From the NCBI RefSeq assembly GCF_000272005.1, contig NZ_AKKU01000017.1, forward strand, positions 1 to 64,000: DNA of 64,000 nt, given 5' to 3'. The notes beneath the pieces were generated by a model that saw only the letters and a program-made list of their open reading frames with translations, was not told the origin of the DNA and did no database searches. Of the stretch, positions 45,946-55,200 are shown piece after piece (the first letter of the stretch is position 1; each line of letters opens with the position of its first letter). A program made the position numbers and the translations under genes. This DNA comes from Alishewanella agri BL06 (GTDB lineage Bacteria; Pseudomonadota; Gammaproteobacteria; Enterobacterales; Alteromonadaceae).

Positions 45946-46098
45946 TCAGAATAGGGTATAGATAAAGCCCGCCAGCGCAGACTGCTGACTGACAACGACC
46001 AGCCCGCCCAACAACGCCAGCACTAAAATAATGGGTAGCAACCAGATTTTTTTGCGCACCCGCAAAAAGGCCCATAAATCAGTTAAAAATTCCTGCAT
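45946..46098 (-). CDS. DUF5989 small membrane protein
   Basis: A 50-residue frame reads MQEFLTDLWAFLRVRKKIWL, a hydrophobic helix (LLPIILVLALLGGLVVVS) and FIYTLF at the end. This matches the DUF5989 family, a tiny single-helix protein that travels with O-carbamoyltransferases and SxtJ-type proteins. The start codon touches the stop of the SxtJ gene, so the two are coupled. The family has no known activity; it may be a subunit anchoring the carbamoyltransferase to the membrane. Confidence 0.85.
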   Translation of the reverse strand: MQEFLTDLWAFLRVRKKIWLLPIILVLALLGGLVVVSQQSALAGFIYTLF

Positions 46099-46505
46099 TA
46101 GAATGGATCCTCCAAATCTTTAGCAAGCGGCTCTTTATCGGGTTGGCGCCAGAAACTGTCCCCTTTCGGGTGCGCCTGATACTGCAATTTACCGCATAAC
46201 CGCAGCAATAAGCCCAGTGGCATTATCAACAGATAAAACACCACGCCGAGCAGCAGCCGGGTATTCAGCCAGCCCATCCCTGCTGCAAAAGCCATCCAGG
46301 CCCGATACGGATAATATAAGCCTGGCGCATAAACCAGCGCCAGCAATAAAAATCCTGCAGCGACCATCCAAGGCCAGAGAGGCCAAAACCAGCCAAAAAG
46401 CCAGGGTAGCAAGAGACCAAACAGCATCGGGATCACCAGCGCCATTTGCAAGCCAAATTGGCGCAGCCCCTTGTGGTCAGTTTTTTTTAGTAACAGCGCA
46501 CTCAT
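46098..46505 (-). CDS. SxtJ family membrane protein
   Basis: This 135-residue protein has three to four hydrophobic segments (ALVIPMLFGLLLPWLFGWFW, WMVAAGFLLLALVYAPGLYY and LLLGVVFYLLIMPLGLLL) and the SxtJ-style tail SFWRQPDKEPLAKDLEDPF. SxtJ was first noted beside the carbamoyltransferase SxtI in saxitoxin gene clusters, but homologs accompany carbamoyltransferases widely in non-toxic bacteria. The role is unknown. It follows the carbamoyltransferase by 20 bp and overlaps the DUF5989 gene by 1 bp. Confidence 0.85.
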   Translation of the reverse strand: MSALLLKKTDHKGLRQFGLQMALVIPMLFGLLLPWLFGWFWPLWPWMVAAGFLLLALVYAPGLYYPYRAWMAFAAGMGWLNTRLLLGVVFYLLIMPLGLLLRLCGKLQYQAHPKGDSFWRQPDKEPLAKDLEDPF

Positions 46506-46525
46506 CTGTTATCTGCTCCCCGGCA

Positions 46526-48364
46526 CTAATCTGCGGCAAAGACGCGCTGGCGCGCCGCCTGTAGTTTTAAAGCAGGCTGGTCAGCTTTATGTAGCAGGCA
46601 GTTGCCCAGCACCAGTACATCCATATCGGTCGCATAGAAGCCCTGCAAGGCATCAGCCGGGCTGCAGACCGGCGGCTCGCCCCGGACATTAAACGAAGTA
46701 TTAATCAGCACTGAGGTGCCGGTCTGAGCTTTAAAGTGCTGCAACAGCTGATAAAAACGTAGGTTAGTATCGGCACTGACCGTCTGCACTCTGGCACTGT
46801 AATCAATATGCGTAATGGCCGGCAGACTGGAGCGCTGTTGCGCCAGCCGGGCTAAACCACTTAACCCCGGCGCCACCTCAAGTTGTAATTCAGCGGCCAA
46901 CCTGGCCACTAACAACATATAGGGGCTGGGGCAGTTAAGTTGAAAATACTGCTGCAAATCCTCGGCCAGCACCGCCGGTGCAAAAGGGCGAAAAGATTCG
47001 CGCTGTTTAATTTTCAGGTTCAGGATACTTTGCATCACCGGGCTGCGCGCATCACCAAGAATGGAGCGATTCCCCAATGCCCGCGGTCCAAATTCCATCC
47101 GCCCTTGAAACCACCCGACCACCTTACCCGCCGCCAGTAACCGTGCCACCTCCGAATACAGCTGCGGCTCGCTCAAGTACTGATAGGGTGCCTGCTCTGC
47201 CTGTAACAGCGCCTGGATTTCGCTGTCGCTATAGGCTGGCCCCAGATAGCTCCCCTGCATCTGGTCCTGCTGCTCATCGCTGTGCCGCGGCTGCTGAAAA
47301 TACTGATACCAGGCTAGTAAGGCCGCGCCCAGGGCACCACCGGCATCGCCGGCAGCCGGTTGGATCCAAAGCTCCTGAAAAGGCCCCTCGCGCAATAAGC
47401 GACCATTGGCGACACAATTTAAGGCGACACCACCCGCCAGACAAAGCTTGCTGGCGCCGGTCAGTTGTTGGGCATGACGGGCAATTTTCAGTACGATCTC
47501 TTCGGTCACTTGCTGAATGGAAGCGGCTAAGTCGAGATAGAGCTGGCCGGGTTCGGCGTCTGCTGTTAACGGTGGTGCGCCAAACAAGGCAGCAAAACGC
47601 TGATTAATCATGCGTGAGCCAACCGGATAAGCAAAATAGCGCATATTCAGTGCAAAGCTGCCATCCTCGCGCACGCTAATTAATTCGCGATAAATCAGCT
47701 CAACATACTTAGGCTCGCCATAAGGCGCCAGCCCCATTAACTTGTATTCGCCGGAATTCACCTTAAAGCCGCAGTAATAGGTAAAGGCCGAATACAGTAA
47801 ACCTAATGAATGCGGAAAATGCAGTTCCGCTAAAGGCCTTAGCTGATTACCCTGGCCATGCCAGATAGTCGATGTCGCCCACTCGCCAACCCCATCCAGA
47901 CAGATCACTGCCGCTTCCTGATAGGGGCTGGCATAAAACGCCGAGGCAGCATGCGCCTGATGATGTTGGCTAAACAACAATTTGGGTAGTGGCGCCTTGC
48001 GATCCAGCCCGGCTAACGCCCGAAGCTCACGCCGTAATAAGGTTTTTAAATACAGTTTTTCTTTCAGCCAAACCGGCATCGCCATTAAAAACGAGCGAAA
48101 ACCGCGCGGCGCATGTGCCAGATAGGTTTCCAGCAAGCGTTCAAATTTCAGTAACGGCTTGTCGTAAAACACTACGGCACTTAGCTCACTGAGATCTATC
48201 CCTGCTTCGCGCAAACAATAGCGAATGGCGTCAGCTGGGAAGCCGGCGTCATGTTTCAGGCGGCTAAAGCGTTCTTGCTGTGCCGCCGCCACTATCACGC
48301 CATCGCGCAGCACACAGGCGGCACTATCATGGTAATAGCAGGAAATACCGAGGATATAACGCAT
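46526..48364 (-). CDS. O-carbamoyltransferase (NodU/CmcH/SxtI family)
   Basis: This 612-residue enzyme has the N-terminal Kae1-like domain that makes carbamoyl-adenylate from carbamoyl phosphate and ATP (ILGISCYYHDSAACVLRDG, FSQHHQAHAASAFYASPY with metal-binding histidines, LCLAGGVALNCVANGRLL) and the C-terminal transfer domain (GKVVGWFQGRMEFGPRALGNRSILGDAR, FNVRGEPPVCSPADAL). It moves a carbamoyl group to a hydroxyl of a sugar or small molecule. It is encoded with SxtJ and DUF5989 proteins and diverges from two SGNH-hydrolase genes, suggesting a shared pathway on a surface glycan. The acceptor is unknown. Confidence 0.93.
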   Translation of the reverse strand: MRYILGISCYYHDSAACVLRDGVIVAAAQQERFSRLKHDAGFPADAIRYCLREAGIDLSELSAVVFYDKPLLKFERLLETYLAHAPRGFRSFLMAMPVWLKEKLYLKTLLRRELRALAGLDRKAPLPKLLFSQHHQAHAASAFYASPYQEAAVICLDGVGEWATSTIWHGQGNQLRPLAELHFPHSLGLLYSAFTYYCGFKVNSGEYKLMGLAPYGEPKYVELIYRELISVREDGSFALNMRYFAYPVGSRMINQRFAALFGAPPLTADAEPGQLYLDLAASIQQVTEEIVLKIARHAQQLTGASKLCLAGGVALNCVANGRLLREGPFQELWIQPAAGDAGGALGAALLAWYQYFQQPRHSDEQQDQMQGSYLGPAYSDSEIQALLQAEQAPYQYLSEPQLYSEVARLLAAGKVVGWFQGRMEFGPRALGNRSILGDARSPVMQSILNLKIKQRESFRPFAPAVLAEDLQQYFQLNCPSPYMLLVARLAAELQLEVAPGLSGLARLAQQRSSLPAITHIDYSARVQTVSADTNLRFYQLLQHFKAQTGTSVLINTSFNVRGEPPVCSPADALQGFYATDMDVLVLGNCLLHKADQPALKLQAARQRVFAAD

Positions 48365-48482
48365 AAATCCATTAACTGAAAACTTATTGCCTTAACTTAA
48401 CCTGATTTTTAAAAAGCCGATAGAGCTGGTATCAGAAAACTTGCTGCTAACAAGGGCTTAAGGTAACGTAAGCTGATGCTTT

Positions 48483-50309
48483 TTGAATCAGGTTGCAGCA
48501 AAGTTGGCAACACCACAGCCCCCACGCAAAGTCTTTTATTTGATCGCGCTGCTACTACCGGTATTGCTGTTACTGGTACTGGAAATGCTGTTGCGTGTCA
48601 GTCCCTGGTATCAGCGCTATCCGCTGTTTATCGCCTCTGAATCCTTACCGGGCTATCTGCAAACCAATCCGGATTTAATAAAACGTTATTTTGCCGATCC
48701 CAAGCAGGCGCCGGATCTGGCCATTGATACCCAGTATTTTCCGGCAGTGAAACCAGCCGGCCAGTTTCGCATCGTGCTGCAAGGTGGCTCCAGCGCTGCC
48801 GGTTTCCCCTATGGCCGTTTTGGCTCACCGGCGGCAATGTTACAGCAGCGGTTAAAGCGGCTGTATCCGCAGCGGGATATTCTGGTGCTTAACACCGCCC
48901 TGTCAGCGGTAAATTCCTATACGTTGCGGGATCTGAGCGCCGAAATTCTGGCGATTGAGCCGGATCTGATCCTGATTTATGCCGGCCATAATGAATATCT
49001 GGGCCTGATGGGTGTCGGCTCAGCGCTACTGGGAGACGGCCACCACCTGAGTAAGCTGCTGTATTTACAATTACGGCAACTGGCCTTATTTCAGGCCGGA
49101 CAACGCTTATATAGTGCGCTTAGAACAACACCCGCGCCAGCGTTGGCGGAGCGCACCATGATGGCGCAGATTGCCGCCGAACAGCAGATCCCGCTAAATA
49201 GCTCACTGTATCAGGCCGGATTACAGCAATTTCAGGCTAATCTCAAGGCGCTGCTACACCGCTACCAGCAAGCCGGGGTACCAGTGATTTTAAGCAGTAT
49301 CGCCAGTAATGAACGCCAGCCCCCCTTTAGCTCCAGCCAGCCGGCATTAACCCTGGCGCCGGAGCCGCAGCAAGCACGCCAGCAATTACAACAAGCGTTA
49401 CAACAGAACCCCGATGTTGCCAGCTGGCATTTTCAGCTGGCCGAGCTGCTGCTCGACACCGGTGAGCAGCGCTTAGCGCTGCAACATTTTCAACTGGCGC
49501 GGGAGCATGATCTATTGCGTTTTCGGGCACCGCTGGCGATCAATCAGCAGCTGCAACAGCTGGCCACAGACTTTAAACTGCCCCTGGCAGATGCTGAAGC
49601 GCAGCTACGCCAGGCCAGCAACAATGGCATTATCGATTATCAGCTGATGCTGGAGCATCTGCATCCGAATGCCCGTGGTTATTTTCTGATTGCCGAAACC
49701 TGGTTACCACTATTGGAGCGCTATTTGGGGCCGCCGGCTGTCGCGGTTAGCCTGGCCCAGGCCTGGGCGGATATGCCACTGACTGCGGTGGATTTGCAAC
49801 TGGCCGATTACAAGATCCGCCAGCTGACTGCCGATTACCCCTTTACTACCGAGCCACAGCAGATCAGTTTTGGCCCACGACAAAACCCGGAGCAGCAGCT
49901 CGCCTGGCAAAGGGCACAGGGACTCAGCTGGCTACAAAGCAACCAGCAGCTGTTGGATTACTACCAACAACAGCAACAACCCGCGAAAGCGGCGAAGGTG
50001 GCCGCCTTATTATTTGACGCCTTGCCTAACCAGCATCAGGCAGCCTATGTCGCTGGTCAGTTGTATTTTGATAGTCAGGATCTGGTACTCGCGATGTATT
50101 ATCAGCAGCGCGCCGTCAATCTGGCGCCAGAAAATATATCCTATCGCCTAATGCTGGCGCGTAGTTACTATTATGCTGGTGAGCTAACCGCAGCGCTGCA
50201 GCAAGTAGAACACATTCTGACCCTCGACCCGACTCATGCGCTGGCGTTGCGCCAACAAGCCCAATTGCGGCAGCAGTTAGCGCCAACTCAAGCACCCGGA
50301 CGCCCTTAA
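48483..50309 (+). CDS. Membrane-anchored SGNH hydrolase with C-terminal helical repeats (copy 1)
   Basis: This 608-residue protein starts at a TTG (no nearer ATG), with a hydrophobic anchor (FYLIALLLPVLLLLVLEMLL). The SGNH/GDSL domain has block I LQGGSSAAGFPYG with the nucleophile Ser, ALSAVNSYT, block III YAGHNEYLG and block V LEHLHPNARGY with the catalytic His; it is interrupted by a helical, TPR-like insert (WHFQLAELLLDTGEQRLALQ). The C-terminal part is again TPR-like (AAYVAGQLYFDSQDLVLAMY, YRLMLARSYYYAGELTAALQ). It should face the periplasm and hydrolyse or transfer acyl esters on a glycan. It is followed 1 bp later by a paralog, so the two are co-transcribed. Confidence 0.85.
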   Translation: MNQVAAKLATPQPPRKVFYLIALLLPVLLLLVLEMLLRVSPWYQRYPLFIASESLPGYLQTNPDLIKRYFADPKQAPDLAIDTQYFPAVKPAGQFRIVLQGGSSAAGFPYGRFGSPAAMLQQRLKRLYPQRDILVLNTALSAVNSYTLRDLSAEILAIEPDLILIYAGHNEYLGLMGVGSALLGDGHHLSKLLYLQLRQLALFQAGQRLYSALRTTPAPALAERTMMAQIAAEQQIPLNSSLYQAGLQQFQANLKALLHRYQQAGVPVILSSIASNERQPPFSSSQPALTLAPEPQQARQQLQQALQQNPDVASWHFQLAELLLDTGEQRLALQHFQLAREHDLLRFRAPLAINQQLQQLATDFKLPLADAEAQLRQASNNGIIDYQLMLEHLHPNARGYFLIAETWLPLLERYLGPPAVAVSLAQAWADMPLTAVDLQLADYKIRQLTADYPFTTEPQQISFGPRQNPEQQLAWQRAQGLSWLQSNQQLLDYYQQQQQPAKAAKVAALLFDALPNQHQAAYVAGQLYFDSQDLVLAMYYQQRAVNLAPENISYRLMLARSYYYAGELTAALQQVEHILTLDPTHALALRQQAQLRQQLAPTQAPGRP

Positions 50310-50310
50310 C

Positions 50311-52008
50311 ATGCAACGTACCCTGTTCTGGCTTATTGCCCTCAGCTTACCGCTACTGCTGTTTCTGTTACTGGAAGGCGCGGTACGGCTGTTGTTTCCG
50401 GCCCAGCCTTTACCCTTGTTTAAGCCCTACCCGGCAAACCCGGCCTATCTGGTAACCGAAACCCAGATCGTCAAACGCTACTTTCCAGCTGGCGCTGCTG
50501 TACCAAGGGTTGAGCTGGAACCCAGCTTTGTGTTGGCACAAAAGCCAGCTAATGGTATCCGCTTAGTGGTACAGGGTGGCTCGACCGCAGCGGGTTATCC
50601 TTATGGTATGGGTGCGGCCCTGGCCGGAATGCTGGAACAACGTTTAAGGCGCACCTTTCCGGAGCGGCCGGTAGAGGTAGTCAATACCGCCTTATCGGCG
50701 GTAAACAGCTACACCCTACTGGATTTTGCCGACGAAATTATTGCACTTAAGCCCGATGCGGTGCTGATTTACGCCGGTCATAACGAGTACCTGGGCTTGT
50801 TAGGTGTTGGCTCTAATTATCTGGCGGCACGCTCGCCGCGACTCAGCCGCTGGCTACTCAGCTTACGGCAACTGCGCAGCTTTCAATTGCTGGAACAGGG
50901 CTATCTGCAGCTGCGACCGCCAGCACAACTAAACGGCAACAGCCGTACTTTTATGGCACAGGTCGCGCGCGACAAAGCCATCGCTCTGGATTCGCCGACT
51001 TACCAAGCCGGGCTAACGCAATTTCAGGCCAATATGAGCCGCTTACTGGCGCGCTATCGTGCGGCGGGGATCCCGGTTTATCTCAGTACAATAGCCAGCA
51101 ATCTGGCAGATCAGCCACCTTTTCAAAGCGAGCCTTTAACTGCACAACAACAGCAACAGTTACTGCAACTTAGCCAACTGCGCGAGCCTGCGGCACAACA
51201 GGCGCTGGCAGCAGAGCTGCAGCAGACTGCAGCCACAACCGGCCATGCCCTGCTGCACTATCAACTTGGGCAATGGTACCGGCAGCAACAGCAATTTGCC
51301 GAGGCTAAAGTACAGTTTATTCAGGCGCGCGAGCACGATTTGCTGCGTTTTCGGGCGCCGCTGGCCATTAATGAACAGATTAAAGTATTGGCTCAGGACT
51401 ATGGTGCGGTATTAGTGGATACCGAGGCCGCCTTTGTTGCCAACTCGTCGGGTGGCTTAATAGGTAGCAACCTGATGCTGGAGCATCTGCATCCGAATGT
51501 GCAGGGCTATTTTTTATTGGCTGACAGCTTTTACCGCGCACTCTATCAGCGCAGTGCTTTTGGCGTATGGCCACGGCCGGTACCGGCAGAGCTCGCCTGG
51601 CAAGAGCGCCCGCTCACCCCGGCCGAAGAATATGCTGGTTACTTACGTATTCTGCAATTAACGTCCGACTATCCGTTTAAAGCCACTACCACAGCGGTGA
51701 CTTTCCCAACACCCAATGATCTTAGTCAGCAGCTGGCGCTGTTACATGTGCAGGGTAAGCTGGATTGGTTAAGTATGCAAAACCGCCTGGCCGAACATTA
51801 TCATCAGCAACGTAACGGCGATATGCTGTTAAAAACTCTGCTGATTATTGCCGATGCCCTGCCGCATGATGGCAAGGCCAACCTGCAGGCGGCACAAATT
51901 CTGCTGCAGGCGGGGCGAAAAGCAGCAGCGAAACATTATCTGCAGCGGGCACTGCTTACCGACCCGATACCGGAGTTAGCACAAAAGCTGATGCAGCAGC
52001 TAAATTGA
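50311..52008 (+). CDS. Membrane-anchored SGNH hydrolase with C-terminal helical repeats (copy 2)
   Basis: This 565-residue paralog of the preceding protein keeps the same order: anchor (FWLIALSLPLLLFLLLEGAV), VVQGGSTAAGYPYG, ALSAVNSYTLLDF, YAGHNEYLGLLG, a helical insert, REHDLLRFRAPLAINEQ, LEHLHPNVQGYFLL and a C-terminal helical tail ending in a TPR-like unit. All SGNH blocks look intact in both copies, so both should be active; they may act on two positions or form a heterodimer. The ATG follows the first gene's TAA directly. Confidence 0.85.
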   Translation: MQRTLFWLIALSLPLLLFLLLEGAVRLLFPAQPLPLFKPYPANPAYLVTETQIVKRYFPAGAAVPRVELEPSFVLAQKPANGIRLVVQGGSTAAGYPYGMGAALAGMLEQRLRRTFPERPVEVVNTALSAVNSYTLLDFADEIIALKPDAVLIYAGHNEYLGLLGVGSNYLAARSPRLSRWLLSLRQLRSFQLLEQGYLQLRPPAQLNGNSRTFMAQVARDKAIALDSPTYQAGLTQFQANMSRLLARYRAAGIPVYLSTIASNLADQPPFQSEPLTAQQQQQLLQLSQLREPAAQQALAAELQQTAATTGHALLHYQLGQWYRQQQQFAEAKVQFIQAREHDLLRFRAPLAINEQIKVLAQDYGAVLVDTEAAFVANSSGGLIGSNLMLEHLHPNVQGYFLLADSFYRALYQRSAFGVWPRPVPAELAWQERPLTPAEEYAGYLRILQLTSDYPFKATTTAVTFPTPNDLSQQLALLHVQGKLDWLSMQNRLAEHYHQQRNGDMLLKTLLIIADALPHDGKANLQAAQILLQAGRKAAAKHYLQRALLTDPIPELAQKLMQQLN

Positions 52009-52144
52009 ACCGATTAACCTTTACCCGTGACATAGTCTGGTTGAGCCTGGAGTATGTCGCTAGCTGCAGGCCACAACAACGGGCATCGTTTGCCGGACTT
52101 ATTTGACATGATGCCTCTTATTCGTTGGCAGCTATTAGCAATAA

Positions 52145-52171
52145 AAAAGCTGCAGACCAGCTGCAGCTTTT
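52145..52171. terminator. Bidirectional Rho-independent terminator
   Basis: AAAAGCTGCAG and CTGCAGCTTTT form a perfect 11 bp stem with loop ACCAG. The A-run on one arm and T-run on the other let it work from both sides, ending the SGNH gene pair and any pullulanase read-through. The rest of 52009-52251 shows no gene. Confidence 0.8.
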
Positions 52172-52216
52172 AGATGTTATCTCATTCGGGCGCTCATTCC
52201 CGACGGTCAAGGTACC

Positions 52217-52241
52217 GTATCAGAGCCGCAGGCTCTGATAC
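52217..52241. other. Hairpin just downstream of pullulanase gene
   Basis: GTATCAGAGCC and GGCTCTGATAC form a perfect 11 bp stem with a GCA loop, 11 bp after the pullulanase stop. There is no T-run, so it may protect the mRNA 3' end, with the stronger terminator at 52145-52171 beyond it. Confidence 0.55.
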
Positions 52242-52251
52242 TTGGTATTGT

Positions 52252-55200
52252 TTATTCCTTCTTCGTCACCGTTAGCTCCGGCTCTGCAGTAAAGGTCGCA
52301 TCCAACAGGAAGTTATAGGTCGCGGTTTCTGCAAAGTCCATCCGCAGGTTATCGTTACTGGTCTCGATAATCTTCGGTGTTCCCAACGTCAAGGTATTAC
52401 CCGCTGCTCCGGCCCCCATGTTCACCGTAGCCCAGTCACTGGATGCCACTTTAAACTCATAGTTACCGGCAGTAATATTAATATCTACGCTGTACTTATT
52501 GGCGCCAACATAATTAAATGCATTTGTCTCTCCCCAACCGTTCATACCACCACGCAGGAAAATGGTGGTTGGGCCATAAGGCACATACTCAGATACGGTT
52601 AAGGTTGGTGCAGCAGCATCATTGGCATTTAACGTAAATACATAGGTTGAGCTCTTAGCGATATCAATCCGTAAGTTGTCGTTACTGGTTTGGATCACCA
52701 GCGGCGTGCCAACTACAACCTGATTACCGGCGGCGCCTGCACCCAGATTTACAGTCGACCAATCACTTGAGGCGACTTTAAACTCGTAGCTACCCTGGTC
52801 AATATTGATACTGGCAGTATAGATACCGGCACCGTCATAGCTAAAGGCATCGGCTTCACCCCAACCATTAAAACCACCACGCACAAAGACATCGGTTGCG
52901 GCATAAGGTGGAATATCCGGCGCGCCCAGTGTCGCATCTGCAGCTAAACCTGCGCCCTGCGCACCCATCTGTGGCTTAACAAAGACGGCAATAGTATTTG
53001 CCGGCACAGTAAAGGTACCCGCATCAGCTTGCTGAGTGAAACTGGCACTATGCACCCGCTGATCCACAGACGCTTGCTGAATTGGATGTAGCTCAAAACC
53101 GGCAGCTGTGGGTACAGTGTGGGATAATTCACCCGAAGTACCGTTAATGACGACCACCATCGCATCGTACATCGGGTCCAGATCCGGTACACCAAGTCCA
53201 TCATCCAGACTCATCACGATCAGACCTTGCTGCTGGTTACGGCCAATATTGTGGAAGCCTAAACGAGCGGTAATGTCGTCCGCAGTGCGCAAGCGGAATA
53301 ACGGACTACCACTACGGATACTCAGGAATTCGGCAAACACGGCTGCAGCAAACTGAATATCTTCGCTTTCTGCTTTGGTTTCACGATTCAGGAATAAGCG
53401 GGCAATATTTTCCCAGCTCGCTTCGTTTTTCTCTGCCAGCGGTAAACCTACAGCCCAGTTGTTAGTCTGATAGGTGAAGTCGACAAAGTTAAACCAGTCG
53501 CCGGAATCATAGCTGTCGCGGTCCATGGATTTGGAGCGCAGGAAATCACCGCCCAGTTGCAGGAACGGAATACCCTGACTCATTAACGGGATGGCAATTG
53601 CCACATTCTGCGCCCGCACCCGTTCGGTCAGTGCCATCGACTCCGGTAACTTAGCCTGCAGATTATCCCACAAGGTTTCGTTATCGTGTTTCGATACATA
53701 GTTGATAATATCAGCCGGGCTATCCGCATAACCTGCCGCCTGACCATTCCAATTGGCACTGCTGGCCGGGCCGGTGATATCGCGGTAGTTTTTAAACACG
53801 AAGTCTTTTAAGGTACCGGCTAAGCTAATGCGCACAAAATCCTGTTGTGCCAGGTTACCATCGTTATTTACTCCGCTAAACAAGGCAGCACTGCGCACGG
53901 CTTCGCGGATCCGGTCGTTAAAGGTGCCTACTTCAGTACCCGCCATATCCTGCTGCTTGGCTTGGGTAAATAAGCGGTTATTGGCAACCTCACCAAAGTT
54001 CCAGCCTTCACCGTAGAAGTAAACATCCGGGTCAATGGCACGTACCGCTTCGCGAGCTGCCAAAATACCTTCTTTTGGATGGTGGCCCATAATATCGAAG
54101 CGGAAATCGTTAAAACCAAAGTCGCGCGATAAGATCACCAGCGAGTCTTTGATAAACTTATCGAACATCTTGTGTTCAGTGGCGGTATTTTCGCAGCAGG
54201 TCGAACGCTCGATATTACCGGTGGTCTCGTTGTAGCGGTGATAGTAGCCAGGGACAATTTTATCAAACACTGAATTATCAAACAGGCCTGAGCTGCTGGT
54301 ATGGTTGTATACCACATCCAGCGCCACCCGCAGCCCTAAGTCGTTCAGTGCCTTGTTCATCGCCCGCACTTCTTTAATCCGCGCGATGCCTTCCGGGTTA
54401 GAGGCGTAGCTGCCTTCGACGGCGATAAAATGATGCGGATCATAACCCCAGTTAAAGCCGTCAATGGCACGCATAGACTGCACTAACTCCTGGGCTTTCG
54501 ATTCGTATGGCAAATAGCTTTGCAACACAGACTCAATAGTGGCATTGGCATTTTCTACCCCGCACACCGGCGCCTGTGCGTTTAACTGGCATAACCGACC
54601 GATGGTATCGGTCAGATTGATCCGGCGATTGGCATCTTCATTAATATTCGCCTGATCATTCAGCGGCAGCACGTGAAAATGGGTTAAGCCATTTTCTGCC
54701 AGCTTACGCAGATGACGTACCGGCGCAGAATCGGCCTCGGCAAAGGCCAGATATTTACCGCGGTGGGCTGCCGGTGTGCTCTGATCACGAATACTGAAAT
54801 CACGCACATGACCTTCATAGATCACGATATCGGTCGGGTTGGCTACTACCGGTACTTCACGGCTATCCCAGCCCTCTGGCTTGGTCTCGGCATCATTTAA
54901 GTCAACAAACTGACTGTAACGGCCATTGGTTGAGACGTTAACAGAGTAGGGGTCGGTCGCTTCAATCATTTCGACTTTGCGGGTTAACGGATGATACACC
55001 TCAACTTCAAAGCGATAGAACTGGCGATCCAGGGCACTACGACTGCCGTTGTAACGCCAAACACCGGTCGTGGCATCCGCCGTCATATTATGCGTTGCAG
55101 TTGCGGCTTTACTGGCATTATAAAGTTTTAACTTCACGCTACGGGCAGTAGGTGCCCAGACTGCGACGCTAACATCATTGCCGTTGTACCGCACGCCCAG

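Noticed and set aside
46098-48364. Saxitoxin-type biosynthesis cluster
   Set aside because: Only the carbamoyltransferase/SxtJ part is present; no polyketide synthase-like or amidinotransferase genes are in the window.
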